Positions 15,760 to 26,288 of a stretch of 37,225 bases of DNA are shown in pieces. The stretch lies in contig DATKAB010000082.1 in assembly GCA_035498555.1 (NCBI GenBank), forward strand, positions 1 through 37,225. The letters are read 5' to 3'. The notes under the pieces are model-generated. The model saw only the letters and a program-made list of their open reading frames with translations, did no database searches and was not told the DNA's origin. A program made the translations under genes and the position numbers. The DNA is from Candidatus Sulfotelmatobacter sp. Lineage in GTDB: Bacteria > Eisenbacteria > RBG-16-71-46. The first letter of the stretch is position 1; every line of letters begins with the position of its first letter.

Positions 15760-17513
15760 AATTCAACGGCATCGCCGCCTCGCCGGGCATCGGCGTCGGG
15801 CCGGTGTTCCGCTTCGAGCGCGAGGATCTGCAGGTGCACGAGACCCCGGTGCCCGCCGAGCGCGCCGACGAGGAGCTGCGGCGTTTCCGTGAGGCGCTGG
15901 ATCGCTCCCACGAGGACCTCACTCAGATCCGTGACGGCATCGCGACCGAGCTGGGTCGTGACGAGGCGGCCATCTACGAAGCGCACCTCATGATCCTCGA
16001 CGACCCGGAGCTGCGCCACGCCGTCGAGCAGGGTGTGCGAGGCCAGGGGTTGAACGCCGCCTGGGTGTTCCGCAATTACATGCGCGGCATGGTCGCCAGG
16101 TTCGACCACATGCAGAACGAATATCTCAAGCAGCGCCGCGACGACCTGGTGGACGTGTCGCGGCGCGTGCTGCGCCACCTGCTGGGCGAGGGCTCGCGCG
16201 CGCTGCCCCTGATCGAGCGCCCGGCGGTGCTGGTGGCACACGACCTCGGCCCCAGCGAGGTCGCGCTGCTCGACCGCACCCGGGTGCTCGGCGTGGTCAC
16301 CGAGGTGGGCGGCCGCACCTCGCACGGCGCGATCGTCGCGCGCGGGCGCGGCATCCCGGCGGTGGTGAGCGCACGCGGCATCATGCCCGAGGTGCGGAGC
16401 GGCGATCTGGCGGCGGTGGATGGCTACGTCGGCTGCGTCGAGGTGCGGCCCGATCCCGACACCGCGCGCTTCTACGCCACGCGCCGGGAGGCGCTCGAGC
16501 AGGAATCGAGCGCGCTCGAAACCATGCGCGCCGAGCCGGCCGCGACTCTCGACGGCCGCCGGGTCGAGCTGTCGGCCAACATCGAGCTGCCCGAGGACGT
16601 GGATCAGGTGCTGGAAGCGGGCTCCGACGGCATTGGGCTGTTCCGCACCGAGTTCTTCTATCTCGGCCGGCTCGAGATGCCGAGCGAGGAGGAGCAGTAC
16701 CGTGCCTATCGCCGCGTGGCCGAGCGCATGGCGCCGCGGCCGGTGATCTTCCGCACCATGGATCTGGGTGGCGACAAGGTCGCTTCCTACCTCGGCACCA
16801 CGCACGAGAGCAATCCGTTCCTCGGCTATCGCGGCATCCGCCTCGCGCTCCATCACCCCGAGATGTTCCGCACCCAGATCCGCGCGATCTATCGGGCCAG
16901 TGCGCACGGACGGGTGCGCATGATGTTCCCGATGGTGACGACGCTCGAGGAGTTCCGCCGCGCGCGGGCGCTGTGCGACCAGGTGCGCGACGAGCTGGCG
17001 AATGCGAAAACCGCGCACGACGCGAATCTCGAAATCGGGCTGATGATCGAAACGCCGAGCGCGGTGTGGCTCGCCGATCATCTGGCGCGCGAAGCGCAAT
17101 TCCTGTCGATCGGCTCGAACGATCTGATCCAGTACACCCTGGCCATAGATCGCGACAACGAACGCCTGAGCGGACTCTACGAGCCGCTCGAGCCCTCGGT
17201 GCTGCGCGGCATCCAGCACGTGATCGCGGCCGGCCAGGCGGCCGGACGCTGGGTGGGGATCTGCGGCGAGATGGCCGGCGATCCGCGCACCGCGGTCCTG
17301 CTGCTCGGGCTCGGCATCGACGAGCTGTCCATGTCCTGTTTCGACCTGCCGCGCGTCAAAGCGGCGATCCGCAGCCTGCGCTTCGAGGTCGCTCGCGAGA
17401 TCGCGCGCGAAGCCGTGCGGCTGCCGTCGGCCGCCGCGGTCAAAGAGCTGCTGCGCGCGCGCATCGAAACGCTGTTGCCGAGCTTCCTGGTGGCGAAGCG
17501 GAGCCCGTTGTGA
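15756..17513 (+). CDS. ptsI: PTS enzyme I (phosphoenolpyruvate-protein phosphotransferase)
   Basis: EI starts the phosphorelay by taking phosphate from PEP. The 585-residue protein has the N-terminal HPr-binding helical domain and the active-site loop GGRTSHGAIVARGRGIPAVV with His190. The PEP-binding barrel follows with FRTEFFYLGR, FRTMDLGGDK, NPFLGYRGIR, SIGSNDLIQYTLAIDRDNE and GICGEMAGDP. Length and all motifs are as in functional EI. The start is GTG at 15756, inside the HPr stop. Its stop overlaps the isomerase gene by 4 bp. Confidence 0.98.
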   Translation: MKFNGIAASPGIGVGPVFRFEREDLQVHETPVPAERADEELRRFREALDRSHEDLTQIRDGIATELGRDEAAIYEAHLMILDDPELRHAVEQGVRGQGLNAAWVFRNYMRGMVARFDHMQNEYLKQRRDDLVDVSRRVLRHLLGEGSRALPLIERPAVLVAHDLGPSEVALLDRTRVLGVVTEVGGRTSHGAIVARGRGIPAVVSARGIMPEVRSGDLAAVDGYVGCVEVRPDPDTARFYATRREALEQESSALETMRAEPAATLDGRRVELSANIELPEDVDQVLEAGSDGIGLFRTEFFYLGRLEMPSEEEQYRAYRRVAERMAPRPVIFRTMDLGGDKVASYLGTTHESNPFLGYRGIRLALHHPEMFRTQIRAIYRASAHGRVRMMFPMVTTLEEFRRARALCDQVRDELANAKTAHDANLEIGLMIETPSAVWLADHLAREAQFLSIGSNDLIQYTLAIDRDNERLSGLYEPLEPSVLRGIQHVIAAGQAAGRWVGICGEMAGDPRTAVLLLGLGIDELSMSCFDLPRVKAAIRSLRFEVAREIAREAVRLPSAAAVKELLRARIETLLPSFLVAKRSPL

Positions 17514-18595
17514 ACGCGGCGCCCGGTCTCGAGCCGCCCTACGGGTCACGCGACGCCCACGACATGGGCGGGCGCATCGCGCGCATTCCCGAACAGATCG
17601 AGGAAGCGCTCGCGGCGGTTCGCGCCACGCCGTGGCGCGTGCCGGGCGCCGCTCCCGACCTGCTGGCGGCAGGCGGCATGGGCGGCTCGGCGATCGCCGC
17701 CGATCTCGTGTCGTCGCTCGAAGCCGACCGGCTCCCGCGGCCGCTGGTGGTGGTGCGCGAGTATCGCTGGCCGGCGTGCGTCACGAGTCGCTCGCTGGCG
17801 CTGCTCTGCTCGTACTCGGGCAACACCGAGGAGACCCTCGCGCTCGAGGCCGAGGCCTCGCGGCGGGGCATCCCGCGGGTGGCGCTCACCACCGGCGGCG
17901 AGCTGGCGGCGCGCTGCGAGCGCTCGCACGTGTTCGCGATGCGCATGCCGGGAGGCTCGCCGCCGCGCGCCGCGCTCTACGGTGCCTGGGTGCGGGTCTC
18001 GGCCCTGCTCAGCGCCCTGGGCTGGCTGCCCGATCCCGGCGGGGACTGGGAGCGCGCCGCGCACGCGGCGCGCGCGGCCGGGGAGGCGCTCGGCCCGGCG
18101 CGTGCCGAGCGCGAGAATCCCGCCAAGCAGCTGGCGCGCGCGCTGGCCGGGCGGCACGTGTTCCTCTATGCGGCTTCCGAGCGGCTCGGCGCGGTGGCCA
18201 CGCGGTGGAGGCAGCAGATCAACGAAAATGCTAAGGTTCCCGCCCATTCGGCACTGGTGCCGGAGCTCAACCACAACGAGATCGTGGGCTGGGAGAGCGG
18301 TGGCGCGTTCGCGGCCCAGAGCGCGGTGGTGCTGCTCCGGGATCCGGAGGACGCGGCCGATGTGGCGACGCGGCTCGCGCTCACCGGCGAGTACGCGGCG
18401 CGACAGGGTGCGCGCGTGCACCAGGTGTCGGTCCCGGGCGAATCCCGGCTCGAGCGTGCGGTGAGATTCTCGCAGTACGGCGACTGGGTCAGCTTCTATC
18501 TCGCGTTGCTGAATGGAGTGGACGCGACGCCGATCGCCAGCATCGACGAGTTCAAGCGGCGGCTGGACGAAGCGGGCCGCCGCGGCCGCGCCTGA
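17510..18595 (+). CDS. Bifunctional phosphoglucose/phosphomannose isomerase (SIS family)
   Basis: It interconverts glucose 6-P, fructose 6-P and mannose 6-P, directly downstream of PTS sugar phosphorylation. The 361-residue protein is the compact archaeal/deep-bacterial PGI/PMI type. Two SIS folds are visible: [16 protein letters not shown] and [16 protein letters not shown] in the first, and the C-terminal [12 protein letters not shown] with the Glu and His expected in the active site. The start is taken as GTG at 17510 because of the 4-bp GTGA overlap with ptsI, and because the family begins shortly before the [13 protein letters not shown] segment. It ends the operon; a strong hairpin follows. 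Confidence 0.93.
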   Translation: MNAAPGLEPPYGSRDAHDMGGRIARIPEQIEEALAAVRATPWRVPGAAPDLLAAGGMGGSAIAADLVSSLEADRLPRPLVVVREYRWPACVTSRSLALLCSYSGNTEETLALEAEASRRGIPRVALTTGGELAARCERSHVFAMRMPGGSPPRAALYGAWVRVSALLSALGWLPDPGGDWERAAHAARAAGEALGPARAERENPAKQLARALAGRHVFLYAASERLGAVATRWRQQINENAKVPAHSALVPELNHNEIVGWESGGAFAAQSAVVLLRDPEDAADVATRLALTGEYAARQGARVHQVSVPGESRLERAVRFSQYGDWVSFYLALLNGVDATPIASIDEFKRRLDEAGRRGRA

Positions 18596-18609
18596 AGTCG
18601 AGGCGCGAA

Positions 18610-18638
18610 GGCCGGCGTCCCGTTTCGGGGACGCGGCC
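18610..18638 (+). terminator. GC-rich hairpin after the PTS operon
   Basis: An 11-bp stem with one bulged G (GGCC-G-GCGTCCC, loop GTTTCG, GGGACGC-GGCC) starts 15 bp after the isomerase stop. No T tract follows. It is the likely 3' boundary of the operon, or it may belong to a metK leader; I found no recognisable SAM riboswitch in the 137-bp gap. Confidence 0.5.
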
Positions 18639-18732
18639 GGGGCGGGGTGGAGGCTCAGGGCGCGCGGACGGCCTGGTGGCGCCGCGATCGCCGATCACGA
18701 CAACATCATCCGTGGGACAACGAGGATCAGGC

Positions 18733-19869
18733 ATGGCTCGCCATCTCTTCACGTCTGAGTCGGTGACGGAAGGTCACCCGGACAAGATCGCGGATCAGAT
18801 TTCCGACAGTCTGCTGGACGCGTTGATCGCCAGGGACAAGAACAGCCGCGTCGCGTGCGAGACGCTGGTCACCACCGGGCTCGCGGTCGTGGCGGGCGAG
18901 ATCTCGAGCCGCGCCTACGTCGAGATCCCCGAGCTGGTGCGCCGGGTGATCGGCGAGATCGGCTATGACAGCGCCGAGTACGGCTTCGACAGCCACACCT
19001 GCGCGGTGATGACCACCATTGACAATCAGTCGCCCGACATCGCCCTGGGTGTGAATACCGGCGGCGCCGGCGATCAGGGGCTGATGTTCGGCTTCGCCTG
19101 CCGCGAGACCCGGCAGCTCATGCCGCTGCCCATCATGCTGGCCCACGCCCTCACCCGCCGGCTGGCGACGGTGCGGCGTCGGGGCGTGATCCCCTACCTG
19201 CGCCCGGACGGCAAGTCGCAGGTGACGGTCGAATACGAGAACGACCGCCCGACCCGCGTGGATACGGTGGTGGTCTCGACCCAGCATGCGGACGGCATCA
19301 CGCAGAAACGGATCCACGCGGACATTCGCAAGCACGTGATCGAGCCGGTGTTGCCGAAGAAGTACGTGAAGGGCCGTATCCACTACCACATCAATCCCAC
19401 CGGCTCGTTCGTGAAGGGCGGGCCGATGGCCGACACCGGGCTCACCGGGCGCAAGATCATCGTGGATACCTACGGGGGGGTGGGAAGTCACGGCGGTGGC
19501 GCCTTCTCGGGCAAGGATCCGACCAAGGTGGATCGCTCGGCCAGCTACGGCGCGCGCTACGTGGCCAAGAACCTGGTGGCGTCCGGGCTGTGCGACCGGG
19601 CCGAGGTGCAATTCGCCTACGCGATCGGCGTTTCGGATCCGGTCTCGATCATGGTCGACACCAACGGCACCGGAAAGGTGAGCGACGAGAAATTGACGCA
19701 GCTGGTGCGCAAGCATTTCGATCTCACGCCCCGCGGTCTGATCGAGCACCTGAAGCTGCGTCGCCCGATCTACCGGAAGACCGCGGCCTACGGTCATTTC
19801 GGCCGGAGCGAGCCGAGCTTCACCTGGGAGCGGACCGACAAGGCGGGGCTGCTGGCGCGGAGCGTGTGA
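18733..19869 (+). CDS. metK: S-adenosylmethionine synthetase
   Basis: It makes S-adenosylmethionine from methionine and ATP. At 378 residues it has full length. Family motifs are [20 protein letters not shown] at the N-terminus, [13 protein letters not shown] (ATP/methionine binding), [20 protein letters not shown] and the Gly-rich loop [19 protein letters not shown]. The ATG at 18733 sits just before the conserved N-terminus, with GAGGAT upstream; the frame is open earlier without similarity. The next gene starts within 2 bp or overlaps by 4 bp. ahcY, which removes the by-product SAH after methyl transfer, lies 1.9 kb downstream. Confidence 0.98.
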   Translation: MARHLFTSESVTEGHPDKIADQISDSLLDALIARDKNSRVACETLVTTGLAVVAGEISSRAYVEIPELVRRVIGEIGYDSAEYGFDSHTCAVMTTIDNQSPDIALGVNTGGAGDQGLMFGFACRETRQLMPLPIMLAHALTRRLATVRRRGVIPYLRPDGKSQVTVEYENDRPTRVDTVVVSTQHADGITQKRIHADIRKHVIEPVLPKKYVKGRIHYHINPTGSFVKGGPMADTGLTGRKIIVDTYGGVGSHGGGAFSGKDPTKVDRSASYGARYVAKNLVASGLCDRAEVQFAYAIGVSDPVSIMVDTNGTGKVSDEKLTQLVRKHFDLTPRGLIEHLKLRRPIYRKTAAYGHFGRSEPSFTWERTDKAGLLARSV

Positions 19870-19871
19870 GC

Positions 19872-20888
19872 ATGCGGCTGCTGGTGATCGGCGGCACCCG
19901 CTTCCTCGGGCGCCACGTCGCGGCCGAAGCGCTGAAGCTCGGTCACTCGGTGACGCTGTTCCATCGCGGGAAGACCGGACCATCGTTGTTCCCCGAGGCC
20001 GAGCACCGGATCGGCGATCGGGACGGCGGCCTCGACGTGCTGCGTGGGGAGACCTGGGACGCGGTGGTGGACACCTGCGGCTACGTCCCGCGGGTGGTCC
20101 GGCAATCCGCCCGGATGCTGAGCGGCGCCGCCGGGCACTACACCTTCGTCTCCAGCATCTCGGCCTACTCGATGCCGCTGGCGGCCGGCGCCGACGAGCG
20201 CGCCCCGCTCGCGGTGTTGAAGGACCCCGCAACCGAAGTGGTGGACGCCGCGAGCTACGGCGGGCTCAAAGCGCTGTGCGAGCAGGAGGTGCGAGACGCC
20301 TTCGGCGACCGCGCGCTGGTGGCGCGGGCCGGCCTGCTGGTGGGCCCCTGGGACTACCTGGACCGCTTCACCTACTGGGTGAGGCGACTCGCGCGCGGCG
20401 GCGACGTGCTGGTGCCCGAGGGGGCCGGCGATCCGCTCCAGATCGTGGACGCGCGCGACTGCGCGCGGTGGATCCTGGACATGGCGGGGCGCGGGGCGGG
20501 GGGTACGTTCAACATGACCGGCCCCGAGCGGCCTTACCGACTCGGGGACTTCTTCGCGCGGGTGAGCGAGATTCTGGGCGTCCCCTCGCGGCGGATCGCA
20601 GTTCCTGCGGCATTCCTGACCGAGCGCGGTGTGGTGCCGTTCGCCACGCTGCCGCTGTGGGCGCCGGGCTCGGGCGGGTTCATGGACGTGAGCATCGAGC
20701 ACGCGGTCCGCTCGGGGCTCCGCTTCCGCCCGCTGGAGGCCACGGTGAGAGACACGCGCGATTGGCTGGGCGGATCGGAACCCCCACAGCCCGGGGCGCG
20801 TCCGGAGCTTTCGATCCAGATCCCGCCGGCGCTGACGGCCGAGCGCGAGGCCGAGCTGCTCGAGCAATGGCGAGCGACCGCCGGCTGA
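19872..20888 (+). CDS. NAD-dependent epimerase/dehydratase (extended SDR family)
   Basis: The 338-residue protein is an extended short-chain dehydrogenase. The Rossmann motif GGTRFLGRHVAAEAL is at the N-terminus, a serine in SSISAYSM and the catalytic pair in SYGGLKALCE (Tyr-x3-Lys). This GGTRFLG subgroup resembles CSP41-like and isoflavone-reductase-like proteins, and its substrate is usually unknown. An in-frame GTG at 19866 would give a 4-bp GTGA overlap with metK; the ATG at 19872 fits the family start equally well. Co-transcription with metK is likely from spacing. Its stop codon lies in the arm of a terminator shared with the convergent toxin gene. Confidence 0.85.
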   Translation: MRLLVIGGTRFLGRHVAAEALKLGHSVTLFHRGKTGPSLFPEAEHRIGDRDGGLDVLRGETWDAVVDTCGYVPRVVRQSARMLSGAAGHYTFVSSISAYSMPLAAGADERAPLAVLKDPATEVVDAASYGGLKALCEQEVRDAFGDRALVARAGLLVGPWDYLDRFTYWVRRLARGGDVLVPEGAGDPLQIVDARDCARWILDMAGRGAGGTFNMTGPERPYRLGDFFARVSEILGVPSRRIAVPAAFLTERGVVPFATLPLWAPGSGGFMDVSIEHAVRSGLRFRPLEATVRDTRDWLGGSEPPQPGARPELSIQIPPALTAEREAELLEQWRATAG

Positions 20889-20918
20889 CGCCGGCGCGGT
20901 CGCGGCGTCAGCCGGCGG
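20878..20918. terminator. Bidirectional terminator hairpin pairing the two convergent stop codons
   Basis: A perfect 15-bp stem (20878-20892 with 20904-20918) encloses an 11-nt loop. The epimerase TGA (20886-20888) lies in the left arm and the complement of the toxin TGA (20908-20910) in the right arm, so the two stop codons pair with each other. No T tract is present on either side, but the stem is the longest perfect one in the window and is symmetric for both strands. Confidence 0.75.
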
Positions 20919-21414
20919 ACGTCGGTCCCGGCGCGAGCACCCGGTAGCGGCGCCGGCCGGCGTTGTAGCGCCCGGCGGGGGCGGGGCGCAACGGATTCTC
21001 GACGGTGAGAAAGCGATATCGCTTCATCCCGGGCTCGAGACTCCACAGCTCGCGGACACCGTGCTCCCGGAGGAGCGCGGCCGTCTCCAGACCTGGCGGC
21101 AGGCCCCGGCCGATCGGGGTCAGCGCCAGCACTTCGCGGATCACAGCCGCATGCCGCCGGGTGGGCGAAAGCGGATGGACCGAAGGGCTCGCGAGCAGCA
21201 GCTCGAGAACCCCAGCCGCGTCATCGGCGCCGAGCGGGCGCGCCACGGTGTGCGGGTGGGCCACGCGCCGCAGGAACTCGTGACACTCGCTCCACGGCAG
21301 CGCCCACGGAGCGTCGCCGTTGATCAGATCCTCGATCAGCCGCGCGGCGCGCGAGTGCTCGGGTGCCCACCGATTGACCGCCACCGCCAGCAGTCCGGCA
21401 TCCACGGCGCGCAC
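20908..21414 (-). CDS. PIN-domain protein, VapC-type toxin with degenerate active site
   Basis: VapC toxins are PIN-fold ribonucleases held inactive by VapB. The 168-residue protein follows the family layout: VDAGLLAVAVN at the N-terminus, WSECHEFLRRVAHP with Glu43, and a C-terminal LREHG---LWS-----YRFLTVENPL. Asp5 and Glu43 are kept. The Asp expected in P-DAHLAAL is Gly108 here, and the usual STDRDF is SLEPGM (Glu127, Gly129). Two of the four acidic ligands therefore look lost or altered. A 30-residue Arg-rich extension follows the PIN domain. The GTG start is 2 bp from the antitoxin stop. It may be a weak or inactive toxin, or use other acids. Confidence 0.8.
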   Translation of the reverse strand: MRAVDAGLLAVAVNRWAPEHSRAARLIEDLINGDAPWALPWSECHEFLRRVAHPHTVARPLGADDAAGVLELLLASPSVHPLSPTRRHAAVIREVLALTPIGRGLPPGLETAALLREHGVRELWSLEPGMKRYRFLTVENPLRPAPAGRYNAGRRRYRVLAPGPTSAG

Positions 21415-21416
21415 CT

Positions 21417-21647
21417 TCAGAGCTCTTCGACGACCCTTCGCCCCGTCGCGGTCTTCGAACCGCCGGAGGCGAGGAACGGACCCAGGTCGTAGGAGGGGAG
21501 CGTCACGCGCGCCCGTCGGGCCGGCGCGGTCAGGCCGAGGCGGAGCGTCCGCTCCACCATTTCGGTGAGGGTGACGCGATCGCCGGCGGCGCGGCGGCGC
21601 AGTTCCCCGATCAAATCGTCGTCGAGAAGCAGCGTGGTCCGTTTCAT
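21417..21647 (-). CDS. VapB-type antitoxin, ribbon-helix-helix
   Basis: The 76-residue protein begins MKRTTLLLDDDLIGELRRRAA and continues VTLTEMVERTLRLGL, a typical ribbon-helix-helix DNA-binding domain (about 1-40). A C-terminal tail (LPSYDLGPFLASGG) would wrap the toxin. It precedes the PIN gene with a 2-bp gap, the standard antitoxin-toxin order. The start at 21647 is chosen because the RHH strand must be at the very N-terminus; an ATG four codons upstream (21659) is possible. There is no Shine-Dalgarno, and a promoter-like sequence lies so close that the mRNA may be leaderless. Autoregulation at the adjacent inverted repeat is likely. Confidence 0.85.
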   Translation of the reverse strand: MKRTTLLLDDDLIGELRRRAAGDRVTLTEMVERTLRLGLTAPARRARVTLPSYDLGPFLASGGSKTATGRRVVEEL

Positions 21648-21683
21648 ATGACTAAGCATATCAATTTTGGGAATGGATGCCCA
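21646..21683 (-). promoter_or_regulatory. Candidate vapBC promoter and operator at the antitoxin start
   Basis: On the minus strand TGGGCA (21683-21678), 17 bp, then TATGCT (21660-21655) resembles a sigma-70 promoter, with the -10 box ending 7 bp before the antitoxin ATG. The inverted repeat ATATG-N6-CATAT (21646-21661) overlaps it and the start codon, and would suit a ribbon-helix-helix dimer. The stretch is AT-rich in a very GC-rich region. Confidence 0.45.
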
Positions 21684-21777
21684 GGGTCGAAAACCGGTTG
21701 AGCGGGCCTCCCGACTCGTGCACACTCTGGCCTCCAGGACGAACTCATCGCCGTCATCCATTCACCAAGGAGTCCAG

Positions 21778-23079
21778 ATGCCCAGGAATTCGAAGACCAA
21801 CGGCGCGGCCAACGGCCAGGTGCCCGGCCACGTGCGCGACCTGAAGCTCGCGCGCGCCGGCCGCATGCGCATCGAGTGGGCCGACCAGAACATGCCAGTG
21901 CTCCGCGCGATTCGCGCCCGCTTCGCGAAGGAGCGGCCGCTGAAGGGCCTGCGCATTGCGGCCTGCCTGCACGTCACCACCGAAACCGCCAATCTGGCGC
22001 GCACGCTCAAGGCCGGCGGCGCCGAGGTCTATCTGTGTGGCTCGAATCCGCTCAGCACGCAGGACGACGTGGCGGCCGCGCTCGTCGCCCACTACGGGAT
22101 CGCCACCTTCGCGATCAAGGGCGAGGACCACAAGACCTACTACTCGCACATCGTGTCGTGCATCGAGGCACGCCCGCACATCACCATGGACGACGGTTGC
22201 GACCTGGTGACAGTCCTGCACACCAAGAAGCGCAACTACCTGCGCGACGTGTTCGCCGGCACCGAGGAGACTTCGACCGGCGTCACGCGCCTGCGCGCCA
22301 TGGCGGCGGGCAAGGTGCTTCGCTATCCGGTGATCGCGATCAACGACGCCGACACCAAGCACCTGTTCGACAACCGCTACGGCACCGGCCAGAGCACCAT
22401 GGACGGCATCCTCCGCTGCACCAACATGCTGGTGGCGGGCTCGACGGTGGTGATCGCGGGCTATGGCTGGTGTGGCCGCGGCCTCGCCGCGCGCGCCAAG
22501 GGCATGGGCGCGACCGTGCTGGTGACCGAGGTCGAACCGGTGCGCGCGCTCGAGGCGGCGATGGATGGCTACCAGGTGGTCTCGATGGCCGAAGCGGCCC
22601 CGCGCGGCGACCTGTTCATCACCGTGACGGGCAACAAGAGCGTGCTGCGCCGCGAGCACTTCCTGGCCATGAAGGACGGCGCGATCGTCGCCAACAGCGG
22701 GCACTTCAACGTCGAAATCGACATCCCCGCGCTCGATCGGCTGGCCGGCGGACGCAAGCGCACGGTCCGGCCGTTCGTCGAGGAATACCGGCTGGCGGGC
22801 GGGAAGCGCGTCCATCTGCTGGGTGAGGGGCGCCTGATCAATCTGGCCGCCGCCGAAGGGCACCCGGCGATGGTGATGGACATGTCGTTCGCCAATCAGT
22901 CGCTGAGCGTCGAATTCCTGAAGAAGAAGGCGAAGACGCTGAAGAAGGACGTCTACGTGGTCCCGAAGTCCATCGACGGCCAGGTGGCGCGGCTCAAGCT
23001 GCGCAGCATGAACATCTCGCTTGAATCCCTGACCGGCGAGCAGGAGCGCTACATGTCGACCTGGAGCGAAGGCACCTAG
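21778..23079 (+). CDS. ahcY: Adenosylhomocysteinase (S-adenosyl-L-homocysteine hydrolase)
   Basis: It splits S-adenosylhomocysteine into adenosine and homocysteine, relieving inhibition of methyltransferases. The 433-residue protein shows CLHVTTETANLARTLKAGGAEV, GEDHKTYYSHI, MDDGCDLVTVLH, GTEETSTGVTRL and NDADTKHLFDNRYGTGQS. The NAD-binding Rossmann motif is VIAGYGWCGRGLAARAKGMGA, then NSGHFNVEID. It ends EQERYMSTW, so it lacks the KPDHYRY tail of eukaryotic-type enzymes, as bacterial and archaeal short forms often do. A clear AAGGAG Shine-Dalgarno supports the ATG at 21778. It is divergent from the toxin-antitoxin pair. No SAH riboswitch pattern was recognised upstream. Confidence 0.97.
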   Translation: MPRNSKTNGAANGQVPGHVRDLKLARAGRMRIEWADQNMPVLRAIRARFAKERPLKGLRIAACLHVTTETANLARTLKAGGAEVYLCGSNPLSTQDDVAAALVAHYGIATFAIKGEDHKTYYSHIVSCIEARPHITMDDGCDLVTVLHTKKRNYLRDVFAGTEETSTGVTRLRAMAAGKVLRYPVIAINDADTKHLFDNRYGTGQSTMDGILRCTNMLVAGSTVVIAGYGWCGRGLAARAKGMGATVLVTEVEPVRALEAAMDGYQVVSMAEAAPRGDLFITVTGNKSVLRREHFLAMKDGAIVANSGHFNVEIDIPALDRLAGGRKRTVRPFVEEYRLAGGKRVHLLGEGRLINLAAAEGHPAMVMDMSFANQSLSVEFLKKKAKTLKKDVYVVPKSIDGQVARLKLRSMNISLESLTGEQERYMSTWSEGT

Positions 23080-23110
23080 ACGCCGCTTCGAGCTGGATCG
23101 AGGAATCACC

Positions 23111-23145
23111 CGCGCCGGCGCCCGGTCCCACCCCGCGCCGGCGCG
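23111..23145 (+). terminator. Terminator-like hairpin after ahcY
   Basis: An 11-bp perfect stem (CGCGCCGGCGC/GCGCCGGCGCG) with a 13-nt loop is followed by ATTTCC, a weak T stretch. It lies 32 bp past the ahcY stop in the 163-bp gap before the thioredoxin-like gene. Confidence 0.6.
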
Positions 23146-23242
23146 ATTTCCATTGATCGGCGGGCGGTCGCGACGCATGCTGGTGGGCGTGCGCTCCAAT
23201 CCGGTTCGAGGGCGCGCGCGAGTTCCAGGGAAGGGACGTCTC

Positions 23243-23800
23243 ATGCGCCTGCTGTGGGTGTGGTTCCTCGCGGTGATGGCATTCCCCATCGCCCAGTCCG
23301 CTCATCCCGCCTCCCCGGCCGGGGCGGGTCACCCCGGGCACTGGAACGGCCCGCTCAAGGGAGTGCTCAATCAGCTCGATTGGGTTGGCAACCGGCGCGC
23401 GAAGGAGAGCGATCTCGCCGGCCAGGTGGTGGTGGTCGAGTTCTGGGCATTCCAGTGCGTCAACTGCCAGCGCAGTCTGCCCGCGGTGCGGCAGCTGTCG
23501 GCGCGCTATCGCGACTCCGACGTCCGTCTGATCGGCATTCACACGCCGGAACTCCCCGACGAACGCGTGGCGGACAACGTCACGAAGGCGGTGGCTCGCG
23601 ACTCGATCGACTTCCCGGTGGCGCTCGACCCCGACGGTGAGGCCTGGGAAGCGATCGGGAATCAGTACTGGCCGTGCTTCTACGTCCTCGATCGCGCCGG
23701 CAAGGTGAGCTACAAACACGTCGGCGAGCTGCACCAGGGCACACCCGGCTGGGATGAGTTCGTGAAGCGGATCGAGGCGGCGCGAGCGGCGTCGAGCTGA
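23243..23800 (+). CDS. Secreted thioredoxin-like protein (TlpA/DipZ-type thioredoxin domain)
   Basis: The 185-residue protein has an N-terminal signal peptide (MRLLWVWFLAVMAFPIAQS) and a single thioredoxin fold. The redox motif is CVNC (Cys72, Cys75) in VVVVEFWAFQCVNCQRSLP, close to the FWTYTCINC pattern of DipZ C-terminal domains. Later segments LIGIHTPE, DFPVALDPDGEAWEAIGNQYWPCFYVLDRAG also match that family, with the cis-Pro in YWP. It probably acts in the periplasm on disulfides or as a reductase partner; no DsbD/CcdA-like electron donor is adjacent. The ATG at 23243 follows AGGGAAGGGA. It converges with the pyrophosphatase gene. Confidence 0.88.
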   Translation: MRLLWVWFLAVMAFPIAQSAHPASPAGAGHPGHWNGPLKGVLNQLDWVGNRRAKESDLAGQVVVVEFWAFQCVNCQRSLPAVRQLSARYRDSDVRLIGIHTPELPDERVADNVTKAVARDSIDFPVALDPDGEAWEAIGNQYWPCFYVLDRAGKVSYKHVGELHQGTPGWDEFVKRIEAARAASS

Positions 23801-23825
23801 GCGCGCGCCATTTCGGAGCGAAAAG

Positions 23826-23862
23826 ACCACGGGCCCCTCGCTCGAGGCGAGAGGCCCGTGGT
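23826..23862 (-). terminator. Terminator between convergent thioredoxin-like and pyrophosphatase genes
   Basis: A 10-bp stem (ACCACGGGCC/GGCCCGTGGT) continues, after one unpaired base on each side, into an inner 5-bp stem (CTCGC/GCGAG) with a 5-nt loop. Read on the minus strand the hairpin is followed by CTTTTCG, so it fits an intrinsic terminator for the pyrophosphatase gene. It may also stop the plus-strand transcript. Confidence 0.8.
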
Positions 23863-23876
23863 GCGCATTGGGCACG

Positions 23877-26288
<2,412 letters not shown>

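Noticed and set aside
18596-18732. SAM riboswitch upstream of metK
   Set aside because: The gap has one strong hairpin but I could not find the conserved core of SAM-I, SAM-II or related classes. A covariance-model search would be decisive.
21648-21777. SAH riboswitch upstream of ahcY
   Set aside because: No segment resembles the conserved SAH riboswitch core, and part of the gap is taken up by the vapBC promoter/operator.
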